DNA of 64,000 bases, from the NCBI RefSeq assembly GCF_000724605.1, contig NZ_CP008802.1, forward strand, positions 1,736,001-1,800,000. The letters run 5' to 3'. Of this stretch, positions 28,267-37,190 are shown piece by piece (within the stretch, counting starts at the first letter, position 1; each line of letters begins with the position of its first letter). Source of the stretch: Actinotignum schaalii (GTDB lineage: Bacteria > Actinomycetota > Actinomycetes > Actinomycetales > Actinomycetaceae). The position numbers were made by a program, and so were the translations under genes. A model generated the notes under the pieces. It had not been told where the DNA came from. It searched no databases and was given only the letters and a program-made list of their open reading frames with translations.

Positions 28267-28997
28267 GAGTGTTCTCCATAGGCGGCGCGGGTAAAACTGC
28301 CCACTTCGGTGGCGAGGCGGGGAAGATCGTCGGGGTCGGCGGGTTCCTCGGTCATCCAGTGGAGCACGCGCCAGAGCAGGCCGGCCGCCACCATGGAAGC
28401 GAAGTCCATTTCCGCTTTCGACGGCGGGGTATAGGTGCCGTTCTCACCTGCGGGCGTGCCGAACATGACGCGGCCGCGGGCGCGAATGGCCGGGGCGCTC
28501 AGTAGGCGATCACGAATCGCCGCGATAATTGGGGCGGCGCTGCCGAGGGCCGCAGAGCTGGTGAGGGTCGCGACAATAAGGTGGCGGTGCTCCAGCAGAG
28601 TGGTGAGCATGGGGAGCAACACCTGCCGCTGCACGTCGAGCGAAGGTTCTTCCGAGGTCGGCACCGGGGTGGCGTCGAAAATTGCGCGGAGCCGTGTAAG
28701 AACGACGGCGCTCACCAGCTGCCTAATCCCAGAAAAATGCTGGTAAAAGGTGGGGCGGGTGACCCCGGCTTCGCGGGTGATCCAGGAGATAGTGAGATCG
28801 TCAATCGCCGCACCGCTATCAATGAGCGCGCCGGCGGCGTGCACTAGCGCATCGTAGGAGCGCCGGGCCCGCGGGTCGTCTGCTGCGGGGCCGAGGGCGC
28901 TCTGCTGGTTTGCGGCCGGGCCGAGGGCGCTCTGCTGGTCTGCGTTCGGCATTCGGCTCGTGCCGCCGTTGGGATCGTCTGTGTGTACCTCTCTCAT
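28263..28997 (-). CDS. TetR family regulator of the YhgE/Pip gene
   Basis: About 244 residues from the ATG at about 28997; the frame continues upstream into a repeat element and is not coding there. N-terminal HTH: LTISWITREAGVTRPTFYQHFSGIRQLV. The N-terminus carries a tandem duplication (QQSALGPAA twice). The palindrome TTTACA-CA-TGTAAA immediately upstream is the likely operator. The ATGA overlap with the YhgE/Pip gene indicates that it controls that gene. Confidence 0.85.
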   Translation of the reverse strand: MREVHTDDPNGGTSRMPNADQQSALGPAANQQSALGPAADDPRARRSYDALVHAAGALIDSGAAIDDLTISWITREAGVTRPTFYQHFSGIRQLVSAVVLTRLRAIFDATPVPTSEEPSLDVQRQVLLPMLTTLLEHRHLIVATLTSSAALGSAAPIIAAIRDRLLSAPAIRARGRVMFGTPAGENGTYTPPSKAEMDFASMVAAGLLWRVLHWMTEEPADPDDLPRLATEVGSFTRAAYGEHS

Positions 28998-29005
28998 GCC
29001 GCCTA

Positions 29006-29020
29006 ATTTACACATGTAAA
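29006..29020 (-). promoter_or_regulatory. TetR operator before TetR-YhgE operon
   Basis: Palindrome TTTACA-CA-TGTAAA about 10 bp upstream of the TetR start codon (position good to one base). Confidence 0.65.
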
Positions 29021-29033
29021 ATAGGCAGCGCAA

Positions 29034-29117
29034 GGGGAGGAGGGGTGGTATGTGTTTTCCGAGCTGTAGTGCAGATGTCGTACATGCGAAGTACATCTCG
29101 GAAAAACACCCCGCCTC
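29034..29117. repeat. Long imperfect palindrome (copy B of a dispersed element)
   Basis: Shares in order ATGTGTTTTC, TGTCGTACA, CTCGGAAAA and GCCTCCC with the element at 15095-15173. Arms pair imperfectly (GGGAGG.GGGGTG ... TTTTCCGAG against CTCGGAAAAACACCCC.CCTCCC). Lies between the TetR promoter and two further structured elements. Confidence 0.75.
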
Positions 29118-29166
29118 CCGCCGGCGCGGGATCGGTGGAATGGGTCAGTTTCAAGATTCAAGGCCG

Positions 29167-29254
29167 CAAAGTGGGCATTCTAGACAACGCATCTCGCGTA
29201 GTGGGCGTAAGAGACACGAAATCGTTCCGAAACGGTGCTCTTACGCCCACTTTG
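29167..29254. repeat. 88-bp structured element 1 with competing arms
   Basis: Begins CAAAGTGGGC and ends GCCCACTTTG (10 bp pairing). An inner left arm GTGGGCGTAAGAG (29201-29213) pairs perfectly with CTCTTACGCCCAC (29238-29250), so two left arms compete for one right arm. The right arm is followed by TTTTC. Confidence 0.75.
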
Positions 29255-29310
29255 TTTTCGGGGGGGGCGGGCTGGAAGGGCCCGGGCTGGAAGGGCCCGG
29301 GCCGCCAGAT
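29255..29310 (+). repeat. G8 tract and tandem GGGCTGGAAGGGCCC
   Basis: Eight Gs followed by two tandem 15-bp copies of GGGCTGGAAGGGCCC (29269-29298), between the two 88-bp elements. Confidence 0.6.
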
Positions 29311-29360
29311 GCCAGATCGGCTCCGGGTGGTGACTAGCCACCAGGCCCGCGGTGCAGAGA

Positions 29361-29448
29361 CAAAGTGGTACTGGAGAACAGTGGGCCTGACAGAGTGGTA
29401 CTCCACGACAGAAGATCGGGTCTTGGCTGTAGCTCCAGTACCACTTTG
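29361..29448. repeat. 88-bp structured element 2 with competing arms
   Basis: Exactly the same length and layout as the element 194 bp upstream. CAAAGTGGTACTGGAG (29361-29376) pairs perfectly with CTCCAGTACCACTTTG (29433-29448), and a middle arm AGTGGTACT near 29394 competes for the same partner. Arm sequences differ from element 1 yet stay complementary. Confidence 0.75.
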
Positions 29449-29695
29449 CGAGCCGGCGTGATGGTGGGCGGTCAGTAGCTGTCATTCGCAGGCCCGCCCA
29501 CCGGCTTAAAATCACCGAACCCCCGGCCTGTCACTCGGCCGAGGGTCCGGGAGAAAAGCGCGCGGCGGCTCAGGCCCGGTTCAATGCCTGCTCAGCGCCG
29601 CGTGCCGGGTGGTCCGGTTCGTGCCGCAGTCCGCGCCGTGCGCCGCGAAGCACCCGCGCCGCACGCACGCGCGCTAAGCGCGCACGACCAACCAC
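29449..29695. other. Intergenic gap downstream of codA
   Basis: No gene seen. A modest hairpin CGGCC ... GGCCG near 29523-29543 may act as terminator for the minus-strand codA. The rest is GC-rich with no recognisable structure. Confidence 0.35.
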
Positions 29696-30964
29696 CTACA
29701 AATGCCAGGCGCGCTCCGGCTCAGTGGACTCGAAAAGCAGCTCGCCGCGCCGGTAGGACGCCAGCACCGGGGCATGGAAAGCCAGAGCCTCGCGCCAGGA
29801 CTGCGCCCCCAGCACGATGAAGTTCGCGGGATTCCCCACCTTGATTCCGTAATCGGGCAGGTGGAGGGTGCGCGCGCCGTTGTGGGTGATGAAGCGATAC
29901 GAATTGTCGATCTGCGAAGCCCCCATCATCTGGGTCACGTACAGCCCGATGAGGGTCACGTCGCGCAGCGAGCCCGTGCCCAGCGGATTCCACGGATCGA
30001 CGATATCGTCCTGCCCGAAGGACACGTTGATCCCCGCTTCCGTCAGCTCCTTGACCCGGGTCACCCCGCGGCGCTTCGGATAGGTATCCGTGCGCCCCTG
30101 CAGGTGGGTATTGACCATCGGATTGGATACAAAATTGATTCCGCTCATCTTGAGCAGTCGCAGCAGCCGAATGAAATAGGCATTGTTATACGAATGCATC
30201 GCCGTGGTATGCGAGGCCGTGACCTTCTCCCCGATACCCGCCTCGTAGGCCCGAGTCGCCAGGGTTTCCAGGCCGCGCGAAGCGCCGTCGTCGATCTCAT
30301 CACAATGCACGTCCATGAGGAGGTTGAATTCCTGCGCGAGTCCCACCGCGTAATTCAGCGAGCTCACCGAGTATTCGCGCGTGAATTCGTAATGCGGGAT
30401 GGCGCCGATGGCGTCCACGCCCAGCTCGGCGGCGGTGCGCAGCAGTTCGCGCCCGTGCGGGTAGGATTCGATGCCTTCCTGCGGGAAAGCCACCAGTTGC
30501 AAGGTGACGCGGTCGCGCAATTCCTCGCGCAGTTCGAGCAGGGCGTGCAGCGCGGTGAGCTTCGGGTCGTTGATATCCACATGGGAGCGGATGTACTGGA
30601 TGCCGAAACGCACCTGCTGGCGGATCGCCCGCATGGCGCGCTCCTTGACATCCTCCACCGTGAGCTTCGCCTTGCGTTGCGACCAAATTTCGATGCCCTC
30701 GAAGAGGGTGCCCGATTCGTTGGGGTGCGGATCGCCTTCGGTCATCGTGGTGTCCAGGTGCACGTGGGATTCCACGATGGGCGGCAGGGCCAGGCGCCCG
30801 CCAAAGTCGCGGACGGTGGCGGCCGGCGCGTGGCTCGGCTGCGCCGTCGTACCGGAAACGGGGGTTGCGGGCGTGATCGCGGTAATGACGCCGTCGGTCA
30901 CGGTGATATCGGAGAGGTGCTCAGCGTTTTCGATGCGCAGATTCCGGAAAATCTGGGTGCTCAC
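29696..30964 (-). CDS. codA: Cytosine deaminase
   Basis: 422 residues, amidohydrolase fold. Metal-binding ESHVHLD near residue 65, then DVHCDE, TASHTTAM and FGQDDIVDPW match the CodA active site (two His, later His, catalytic Glu-217-type and Asp-313-type). Converts cytosine to uracil and ammonia for pyrimidine salvage, and probably isocytosine or creatinine analogues weakly. Follows codB in the same direction with a 51-bp gap, so the two form a salvage operon. Full length. Confidence 0.93.
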   Translation of the reverse strand: MSTQIFRNLRIENAEHLSDITVTDGVITAITPATPVSGTTAQPSHAPAATVRDFGGRLALPPIVESHVHLDTTMTEGDPHPNESGTLFEGIEIWSQRKAKLTVEDVKERAMRAIRQQVRFGIQYIRSHVDINDPKLTALHALLELREELRDRVTLQLVAFPQEGIESYPHGRELLRTAAELGVDAIGAIPHYEFTREYSVSSLNYAVGLAQEFNLLMDVHCDEIDDGASRGLETLATRAYEAGIGEKVTASHTTAMHSYNNAYFIRLLRLLKMSGINFVSNPMVNTHLQGRTDTYPKRRGVTRVKELTEAGINVSFGQDDIVDPWNPLGTGSLRDVTLIGLYVTQMMGASQIDNSYRFITHNGARTLHLPDYGIKVGNPANFIVLGAQSWREALAFHAPVLASYRRGELLFESTEPERAWHL

Positions 30965-31015
30965 GGGTGCTCCTTTCGAGTGCGTGCGATACGTTACGGT
31001 GCGGCGCGCGGGCGC

Positions 31016-32455
31016 TTACTTCATTTTTGCGACGACGCCGCGGCCAGCGAAGAACACGGCCAGCGTGGCCACGATAGCGTTGAGCGAGGCAATCCCCACC
31101 GGGATGGTCCAGCCCACCAGCGCCCCGGCCGCCACCGCGATCACCGCGGGCCAAGCCACCGCGCGGGTCGCCGAGGTATTCGAGGTGTCCGCGGCGGAAA
31201 TCCGCCCGGTTTCCACGGCTTCCACGATGGCCTGGTAGGCGCGGCGGTTGGCGAAGTAGTCGGCCACCAGCACGGTGCCGATCGGGGGCAGGGTGGCGTT
31301 GAGGAAGCTCAGCCAGCCCACGAAGTTGTCGTAGAGCCACAGCGCGCACAGGGTGCCAAGGATGCCGGCGATGATGACCAGCGGCTTCTTGGGGCGCTTC
31401 GTCATATTCGCGAAGCCCAGGCCGGTGGTGTAGAGGGCGTTGTTATTCGTGGTCCAAATATTCGCGCCCAGCACGATGAGCGCGGGGATGGCCAGGCCCT
31501 GGGCGATCATGACGTAGAAAATATCGTCCTTGCCGGTGAAAGCCCCGCCCACCGCGCCGAAGGAGAACATGAGGGTATTGCCCAGCAGGAAGGCGATGAC
31601 CGTGGTGATAACCGCGGATTTCGCGGAGCCGGCGAAGCGGGTGAAGTTCGGGGTGGCCGAGCCGCCCGAGATGAACGAGCCGACCACCAGGCCAACTCCC
31701 ACCATAACCGGCATGCCGCTGGTGTTCGCAAAGATGCGGGTGAGGCCGCCGCCGTCCACCGTGGCGGTCACCATCGAGTAGGTGCCCAGCCCCGCGATAA
31801 GCGGCACGGAGATGAAGGACACGATTTCGATGGCCTTGATGCCGTAGTAGGCAGAGGCGGTCATGAGGCCGCCGGCGATAAGCACAATCGGCCAGGGGCT
31901 AATATTGAGGATTTCCGCGGTCGGGATGGCGAACATGGCCACGCCCACGCCGAACCAGCCCATCTGGGTGAAGGCGATGAGGAAGGAGGGGAGGAAGGAA
32001 CCGAAGCGGCCGAAGGAGTGGCGGGCGAGTTCATCCACGCCCATCCCGGTTTTCGCGCCCACGTAGGCCAGCGCCCCGGTGAAGGTGGCCAGGATCGCGC
32101 CGCCGATGGAGACCGCGGCGATGAAGCCGCCCAGATCTAGGCCGATGCCGAGCTTCGCCCCGACCGACATGGACGCGGAGAAGAAAGTGAAGCCGAGCAT
32201 AACAAAGCCGACGGCCCAAAAGGAACGTCGGCTTGAAGTGGGAACAACTCCGAATGAGAAATCCTCGTCCGGCCGGTTGTTAACTCCTGCGGAATCAGGA
32301 ATACCGGAAAGGCCGGGATTATCGGGAATACCGGAACTGGTGGAAATTCCAGAACCGGTGGAAATACCGGATTCGGCGGGAATGGTGAGATTCCCATCGA
32401 TGGGGTGATCAATCGATTGAGTGGCGGTCGGGATTTTCGTTTCCGTCACGGACAT
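31016..32455 (-). CDS. codB: Cytosine permease, NCS1 family
   Basis: 479 residues, about 12 membrane helices (SFWAVGFVMLGFTFFSASMSVGAKLG starts the first), with NCS1 features such as GIGLDLGGFIAAVSIGG and DNFVGWLSFLNATLPPIGTVL. Imports cytosine for the adjacent deaminase. The first ~70 residues are an unusual polar tail built from degenerate repeats of GIST/SGIP type (underlying DNA is GGAATACCGGA-like repeats) and are not part of the family. The start at ATG 32455 is followed by MSVTETK; a later start inside the tail cannot be excluded. Confidence 0.9.
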   Translation of the reverse strand: MSVTETKIPTATQSIDHPIDGNLTIPAESGISTGSGISTSSGIPDNPGLSGIPDSAGVNNRPDEDFSFGVVPTSSRRSFWAVGFVMLGFTFFSASMSVGAKLGIGLDLGGFIAAVSIGGAILATFTGALAYVGAKTGMGVDELARHSFGRFGSFLPSFLIAFTQMGWFGVGVAMFAIPTAEILNISPWPIVLIAGGLMTASAYYGIKAIEIVSFISVPLIAGLGTYSMVTATVDGGGLTRIFANTSGMPVMVGVGLVVGSFISGGSATPNFTRFAGSAKSAVITTVIAFLLGNTLMFSFGAVGGAFTGKDDIFYVMIAQGLAIPALIVLGANIWTTNNNALYTTGLGFANMTKRPKKPLVIIAGILGTLCALWLYDNFVGWLSFLNATLPPIGTVLVADYFANRRAYQAIVEAVETGRISAADTSNTSATRAVAWPAVIAVAAGALVGWTIPVGIASLNAIVATLAVFFAGRGVVAKMK

Positions 32456-32603
32456 GAGTGAGTGTGCCTCCGAATTTTCCTGAGCCTGCCTGATTTTGGC
32501 TCAAATTGCCAATAGCATATTCCTCTCCCGGGGCCGAGGGAAATTTTTTCGGCGTGAAACGGGTCTCACTCGGATAGTGCCCATTAAGAGGTACGACGAC
32601 GGC

Positions 32604-32638
32604 GGGGGTGGTACATCGCAGTGCGATGTACCACCCCC
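32604..32638 (-). terminator. Terminator of CnaB surface protein gene
   Basis: GGGGGTGGTACATCGCA, one-base centre, TGCGATGTACCACCCCC: 17-base perfect arms, 22 bp beyond the end of the minus-strand surface gene. Directly next to it is a GGTACGACGACG word seen repeatedly in the window. Confidence 0.65.
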
Positions 32639-32659
32639 GTGAGCTGGCGCAGGGCGCGG

Positions 32660-35398
32660 TTAGCGCTCGGTGCGGATGCGGCGCCAGGCCAGGATTCCGA
32701 GGCCCGCTACGAGCGCGGTGGCCGCGAAAGCTGCTCCGGAACGAGCGTCGCTACCGGTGCGCACAATCCGCGGCGGATTAGCCGGAGGGGTGCTTGGAGG
32801 AGTTACCGGCGGTGTGCTCGGCGGCACCGTGGGCGGTGTCGTTGGAGGCATGCTCGGCGGCACCGTTGGCGGCACGCTCGGCGGCGTTGTGGGAGGCGCC
32901 GGGGGAGTGGTCGGCGGAACGGGCGGCTCCGTGGTCGGTGGCACGCTCGGAGTAGGCGGCGTGGTTGGCGGAGTCGGAGGCTCCGTCGTCGGCGGGCACG
33001 GTGGCGTTGTGGGAGGTGCCGGAGGCTCCGTTGTTGGCGGAGTAGTCGGAGGCGCCGGCGGCTCCGTGGTGGGCGGCGGCGGTGTATGAGTATTCGTGAT
33101 GACGTACCCGTTGGTCGCATCCCCGCTGATCACGCTTGTATACCCGGGAACCTGCACTTCGCGAACCGAGTACACCGCCTTGCGGCCCTCGCGGTACACC
33201 GGGAGATCCGTGAAAGCCCCGGTCCATCCGTTCGCGGCGCTCAGCTCCAGGCTCTGACCCACCGGCTGGCCCGCATCCAGGAGTTCCACCGTGACCTTAT
33301 CGGGGCGCAGCCCGGCAGGCGCGGCGTCGTCGTTCCATTTCTTCGCCACCGAAACCTCGGTGGACATGGTGTTAGTGAGTGCCACCGTGTAGAGCTTCGC
33401 GCCGTCGTCCGCCGTGGTGGCGGTGGTGCGCAGCGTGTACGGGGAGCTTTCCGCGCCGTGCTCGCGGAATTCGATGGGGAGTTGCCTGCCGGTGGCCGCG
33501 TCGATGAGCGTGGCCGGGTTGGGGAAGTTCGCGATCTCGGCCGTCCACTGCTGCGCGGCCGTGAGGGTGATTTCCTGGAGTTTGTGCCCGCCTACCAGTA
33601 CGTCCAGTGTGATGGATTCGGGGCGGGTGGCGGCGTCGTCGCCCTCCCAGGCCTTCGTGACGCGCAGGGTCCAGATGTCATCCTCGCCGAAAATCAGCTC
33701 ACCGTTATTGGCGATGCCGCCGCCGGAGATTCCCTCGGTGGTAGCGTGATTATTTTCGACAATAACGCTCGCCAGTACCTCGGCCAGGGCTTTTGCCTCG
33801 GCGCTCGGCACCGACTTGAAAGCTTTATTGTCATTAATCGGCTGGCCGAAGGGAACCGGGGTATTTTGCCCGCCTTCCTGGTAACGCGGCAGCTGCTTTT
33901 CCGGCTCCCAATTGGAGCGGATGCTGTAGACGGAACCGTCCTGGAACCACACGCGCGGCGAGCCGCCGAGCATCCGTTCGGTCACCACAACCGGTTTGCC
34001 CTTGGTCGGTGTTGCACTGCCGTAGTCGTGCTCGGAAACGCTGAGGAAATCATCGCCCGCGCCCTTGTACTTTTTGTCCTTGCCGATATCGGGTGCGGAA
34101 TTATCGAAAATAGCGACGCCCCGGGTGATATGCAGGGTGGTCCTGCCGGTGGGGCAGTTCCACACCCCGCCACCCTGGGCGCTGATGGGATGCCCACCCA
34201 CTCCGATAAGGAACGCGTCCCGAATATCGTTATTGCGGACGAGGGCGTTATGGACGGTGAGGGTGGAGCCGTCGTCGTTATAAATACCGCCGCCACCGTA
34301 GAAGCCTTGAGCGGTGTTATCGCGAATGAGCGCCGCATTAATAACGGCCTTAGTAGTGCCGCCGAAAGCCATGCCGCCGCCGGATTTCAGCGCGGTGTTA
34401 CCGGTAACGGTCAGTCCGGTGATTGAGGCGGTGGCGTTTTGGATATTGAGGCCGCCACCGAAACCGCTGGCGGAATTATCCGCGACCGTGCCACCGGTGA
34501 TATGTACGTCGCCACCACTGGTGAAAATACCGCCGCCGGCGCCCGCAAATTCACCATTGGAATTTCCGCGGATTTCCCCGCCACTCATGGTGAAGGGGGA
34601 TTGCATAAGAGCCATGGCCCCGCCGATTTCAGTGGCGTTTTCACTCAGGGTGCCGCCGCTCAGTTCCACGGTGGCGCCTTCGGTGAAGACCGCCCCGCCA
34701 TAACCGCGGAACCGCGGGTGGCTCACCGTGTTCTTGCTGAGCGTGCCCCCGCTGATCACGAGCTTCGCGGGCTGCTCCGCGCTGCCCCACACCCCGATAG
34801 CGCCGCCGAGTTGCAGGCCGGAATTCTCGGTGAGGGTGCCGCCACTCACGGTGATGCTTCCGCCGTAGGCGGTAATCGGTGCATATTTTTTGGCGACGAC
34901 GCCGCTCGGCCCGAGCGTGCCATCCTGCGGCGCACTGGAATTCTTAGAGAAATCAGCGGTGCCGCTGATATTCAGGTCCCCGCCCTTGACGAAAATAACC
35001 GGGCCGGTGAGGGCCGTATCGTGAATCGAGCCGGCACTTACCGTGAGCGTGCCCTCCACCACGAATTGGGCCTTGGTAAACGAAGGTCCGGCCAGGGTGA
35101 GAGAACCACCCTTGTCCACCTGGATCGCGGGTAGGTTCGCGCCGGCGACGTCGCCGCTGCCGGTGAGGGTGAGCTGGGTGCCGGCCGGAACCCGCAGCAC
35201 CGGCGAGTCCGCGCTGAGAGTCAACTTATGGGAAAGAGTCGCGCTCACATCACCCGATTGGGAAGCGGTGGTGATGAGTTCATCCCACGTGGACGGAGTG
35301 ACCTCGCCCGGCTCCCCGAGCGCGGCCGGTAGCGGTGCAATCACCGCTAATAAGCCAATAATAAGGGCGCTCAGGGCGCCGGAGAGTTTTCTGACCAC
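32660..35398 (-). CDS. Wall-anchored surface protein: beta-helix, two CnaB domains, Pro-rich stalk
   Basis: 912 residues. Signal peptide (ALSALIIGLLAVIAPLPAALG). Residues ~80-430 are right-handed beta-helix repeats of the GGxL/SGGTLSEN kind, like polymorphic membrane and adhesin passenger domains. Then two CnaB-like domains (AWEGDDAATRPESITLDVLVGG and KWNDDAAPAGLRPDKVTVELLDAG), which often hold isopeptide bonds, and ~110 residues of PPTTEPPAPPTTPP repeats that would span the wall. Tail IVRTGSDA, hydrophobic helix and RRIRTER is a sorting signal with a non-LPXTG motif. Likely a host-facing adhesin; ligand unknown. Divergent from the iron-regulated ECF operon. Confidence 0.85.
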   Translation of the reverse strand: MVRKLSGALSALIIGLLAVIAPLPAALGEPGEVTPSTWDELITTASQSGDVSATLSHKLTLSADSPVLRVPAGTQLTLTGSGDVAGANLPAIQVDKGGSLTLAGPSFTKAQFVVEGTLTVSAGSIHDTALTGPVIFVKGGDLNISGTADFSKNSSAPQDGTLGPSGVVAKKYAPITAYGGSITVSGGTLTENSGLQLGGAIGVWGSAEQPAKLVISGGTLSKNTVSHPRFRGYGGAVFTEGATVELSGGTLSENATEIGGAMALMQSPFTMSGGEIRGNSNGEFAGAGGGIFTSGGDVHITGGTVADNSASGFGGGLNIQNATASITGLTVTGNTALKSGGGMAFGGTTKAVINAALIRDNTAQGFYGGGGIYNDDGSTLTVHNALVRNNDIRDAFLIGVGGHPISAQGGGVWNCPTGRTTLHITRGVAIFDNSAPDIGKDKKYKGAGDDFLSVSEHDYGSATPTKGKPVVVTERMLGGSPRVWFQDGSVYSIRSNWEPEKQLPRYQEGGQNTPVPFGQPINDNKAFKSVPSAEAKALAEVLASVIVENNHATTEGISGGGIANNGELIFGEDDIWTLRVTKAWEGDDAATRPESITLDVLVGGHKLQEITLTAAQQWTAEIANFPNPATLIDAATGRQLPIEFREHGAESSPYTLRTTATTADDGAKLYTVALTNTMSTEVSVAKKWNDDAAPAGLRPDKVTVELLDAGQPVGQSLELSAANGWTGAFTDLPVYREGRKAVYSVREVQVPGYTSVISGDATNGYVITNTHTPPPPTTEPPAPPTTPPTTEPPAPPTTPPCPPTTEPPTPPTTPPTPSVPPTTEPPVPPTTPPAPPTTPPSVPPTVPPSMPPTTPPTVPPSTPPVTPPSTPPANPPRIVRTGSDARSGAAFAATALVAGLGILAWRRIRTER

Positions 35399-35660
35399 GG
35401 CTGTCCTCCTTCGGGGTGGTCATAAAAAACGCCGCCATTCGCGTTCTTAATAAAAACTATACATAACTCAGAATACTCTTTCGTTCGATGCTACGGTGGC
35501 CATTGTGGGGCACTGTGGCGCGCTTCGCGGCCGGGTTAGCGATGCTCCGAAACCGCCGCGAAACCACCTTGAAGTCACCTCACCACTCCCGTATTTCACC
35601 TGTATTTCACACGTCCTATTGACGCACGCTCAGATCGCGCTACAGTTAATCCCCGAAAGT
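35399..35660. other. Divergent promoter region
   Basis: AT-rich stretch (35425-35480) just before the surface protein, expected to hold its promoter; no hexamer pair is clear. The part nearer the ECF genes includes the iron box listed separately. Confidence 0.4.
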
Positions 35661-35684
35661 TCAAGTTAGGGTGCCCTAATCAGC
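35661..35684 (+). promoter_or_regulatory. Iron box before ECF transporter operon
   Basis: TTAGGGTGCCCTAA (35666-35679) is a fully palindromic TTAGG-N4-CCTAA core of the DtxR/IdeR type, 47 bp before the S-component start. Same spacing as the boxes at 20237 and 25612. Confidence 0.78.
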
Positions 35685-35725
35685 CCCTGATTCGTCTTCA
35701 CTACTTCGCTCAGGAGTGACTCACC

Positions 35726-36292
35726 GTGAAAACTAAAGACTTTATTAACATTGGCGTTTTTACCGCCATCTACTTCGTTGTGCTTTTCGGCTTCGGCATG
35801 CTGGGCGTCATCAACCCGGCCATGATGTTCGTGGGCTACGCGCTGGGGATTATCGCCAACGGCGTCGTCGTTTTCCTCTTCAAAGCACGCGCCCCGAAAT
35901 TCGGCACCCTCGGGCTGATGGCACTGCTCGTAGGCGCGCTTATGGTGCTCACCGGCCATCCGTGGGTGACCGTGCTGCTCACCTTCGGCCTGGGGCTGCT
36001 GGGCGATTACCTCTTCACGCGCGGCAAGCGCTACCTCAAGATCCTCGGCTATGCGTTGATGTCGCTGTGGTACGTCGCCCCGTGGTTCCCGGTCCTCACC
36101 GACGCGGAAGGCTACTACCAGTACATCGCCGGCTCCATGGGCACCGAGTACGCCGACGGCCTGCGCTGGTTCCTCTCCCCGACCATGATTGCCATCTGGG
36201 GCGTGGCCGTGTTCGTGCTCGGGATCATCGGCGGTTTCTTCGGTGATTCGGTGCTGCGTCGCCATTTCCGCACGTCCGGTATCGCACGCTAG
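35726..36292 (+). CDS. MptD/Trep_Strep family ECF transporter S component
   Basis: 188 residues, about five hydrophobic helices, resembling the MptD-like (TIGR02185) substrate-binding S subunits of ECF transporters: KTKDFINIGVFTAIYFVVLFGFG, NGVVVFLFKARAPKFGTLGLMALLVG. It confers substrate specificity on the T and A subunits encoded next. Substrate for this subfamily is not established; the iron box suggests an iron-related compound. First gene of a three-gene operon. Confidence 0.83.
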   Translation: MKTKDFINIGVFTAIYFVVLFGFGMLGVINPAMMFVGYALGIIANGVVVFLFKARAPKFGTLGLMALLVGALMVLTGHPWVTVLLTFGLGLLGDYLFTRGKRYLKILGYALMSLWYVAPWFPVLTDAEGYYQYIAGSMGTEYADGLRWFLSPTMIAIWGVAVFVLGIIGGFFGDSVLRRHFRTSGIAR

Positions 36293-36305
36293 CCGCGAGG
36301 TTCCG

Positions 36306-37190
36306 GTGGATTCCACAATTTTTAACGACGACGCCGCGGGCCCGCGTGCTCGCGGCCCACTCGCTTCCCCTACCAGCGTGCCCGCCACGCCCGGCAGCGG
36401 CGTGCCCGCTAATCCGGGCACCGAGGTGCCCGCGGTGCTTGATGCCGGCGCGATTCTCAGCCTGGATGAGCGCCGGCGCTGGCGCCCCGACCCGCGCACC
36501 GTCCTCCTCCTGGTGCTGGTGGGTAATGCCCTGGTCATGACGCGCGGCAGTTTCCTGCTCGCGGTCATTGTGGTGCTGGTGGCCGCGCTCGCGCTCGTGA
36601 GTAACGGGCGGGTGAAACTGGCCCTCGGCATCATCGTGGTGGAATCCTTCTGGATGTTCCTTATTTTCCTCCCGAGCCTCACCGGGGCCTCCGCCTTGGG
36701 TGCCTTTTTCGTGGCCTTCGGGTTCTGGATGTTCAAGTTATGCGCGGCGGCCGCCCTGGCCGGGTATGCCCTCACGGTGCTGGTGCCCGGCGAGCTGGTG
36801 GCCGCGCTGCGCGCCCTGCGTATCCCGGTGGCGGTCACCGCCCCGGTCACCGTGCTGCTACGTTTCTTGCCCATTGTGGTTTCTGAATATCGGGCGGTGC
36901 GCGAGGCGATGGCCCTGCGCGGCCTGGCCATGGGGTGGAGCGCCGTGTTCCACCCGCTGCGCTACCTGGAATTTATTTTGGTCCCGCTGCTGTCCTCCTG
37001 CGCCCGCATTGCCGATGACATGACAGCCGCGGGAACCCTGCGCGGCCTCGGCTCGCGCACCCGCCCCACGTCGCTGCATCGCCTGCGTTTCTCCTGGGTG
37101 GATGCGCTGTGGCTCGCGGTCATCGCGGCCCTCATTGTGGCGCGCTACTACCTCGCCAATATCAGTTTCACCCCGGGAGGAGTGCGATGA
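36306..37190 (+). CDS. ECF transporter T component
   Basis: 294 residues from GTG 36306 (GAGG upstream); the open frame to the left is not coding. A disordered N-terminus (ASPTSVPATPGSGVPANPG) is followed by four or five helices. The coupling-helix motif is RFLPIVVSEYRAVREAMALRG, and AGTLRGLGSRTRP is the second Ala-Arg-Gly type motif of EcfT. Links the S component to the ATPase. Its stop overlaps the ATPase start by 4 bp. Confidence 0.85.
   Translation: MDSTIFNDDAAGPRARGPLASPTSVPATPGSGVPANPGTEVPAVLDAGAILSLDERRRWRPDPRTVLLLVLVGNALVMTRGSFLLAVIVVLVAALALVSNGRVKLALGIIVVESFWMFLIFLPSLTGASALGAFFVAFGFWMFKLCAAAALAGYALTVLVPGELVAALRALRIPVAVTAPVTVLLRFLPIVVSEYRAVREAMALRGLAMGWSAVFHPLRYLEFILVPLLSSCARIADDMTAAGTLRGLGSRTRPTSLHRLRFSWVDALWLAVIAALIVARYYLANISFTPGGVR

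Noticed and set aside
29702-32140. An 812-residue plus-strand frame opposite codA and codB
   Set aside because: codA and codB on the minus strand have clear active-site and membrane motifs; the opposite frame has none.
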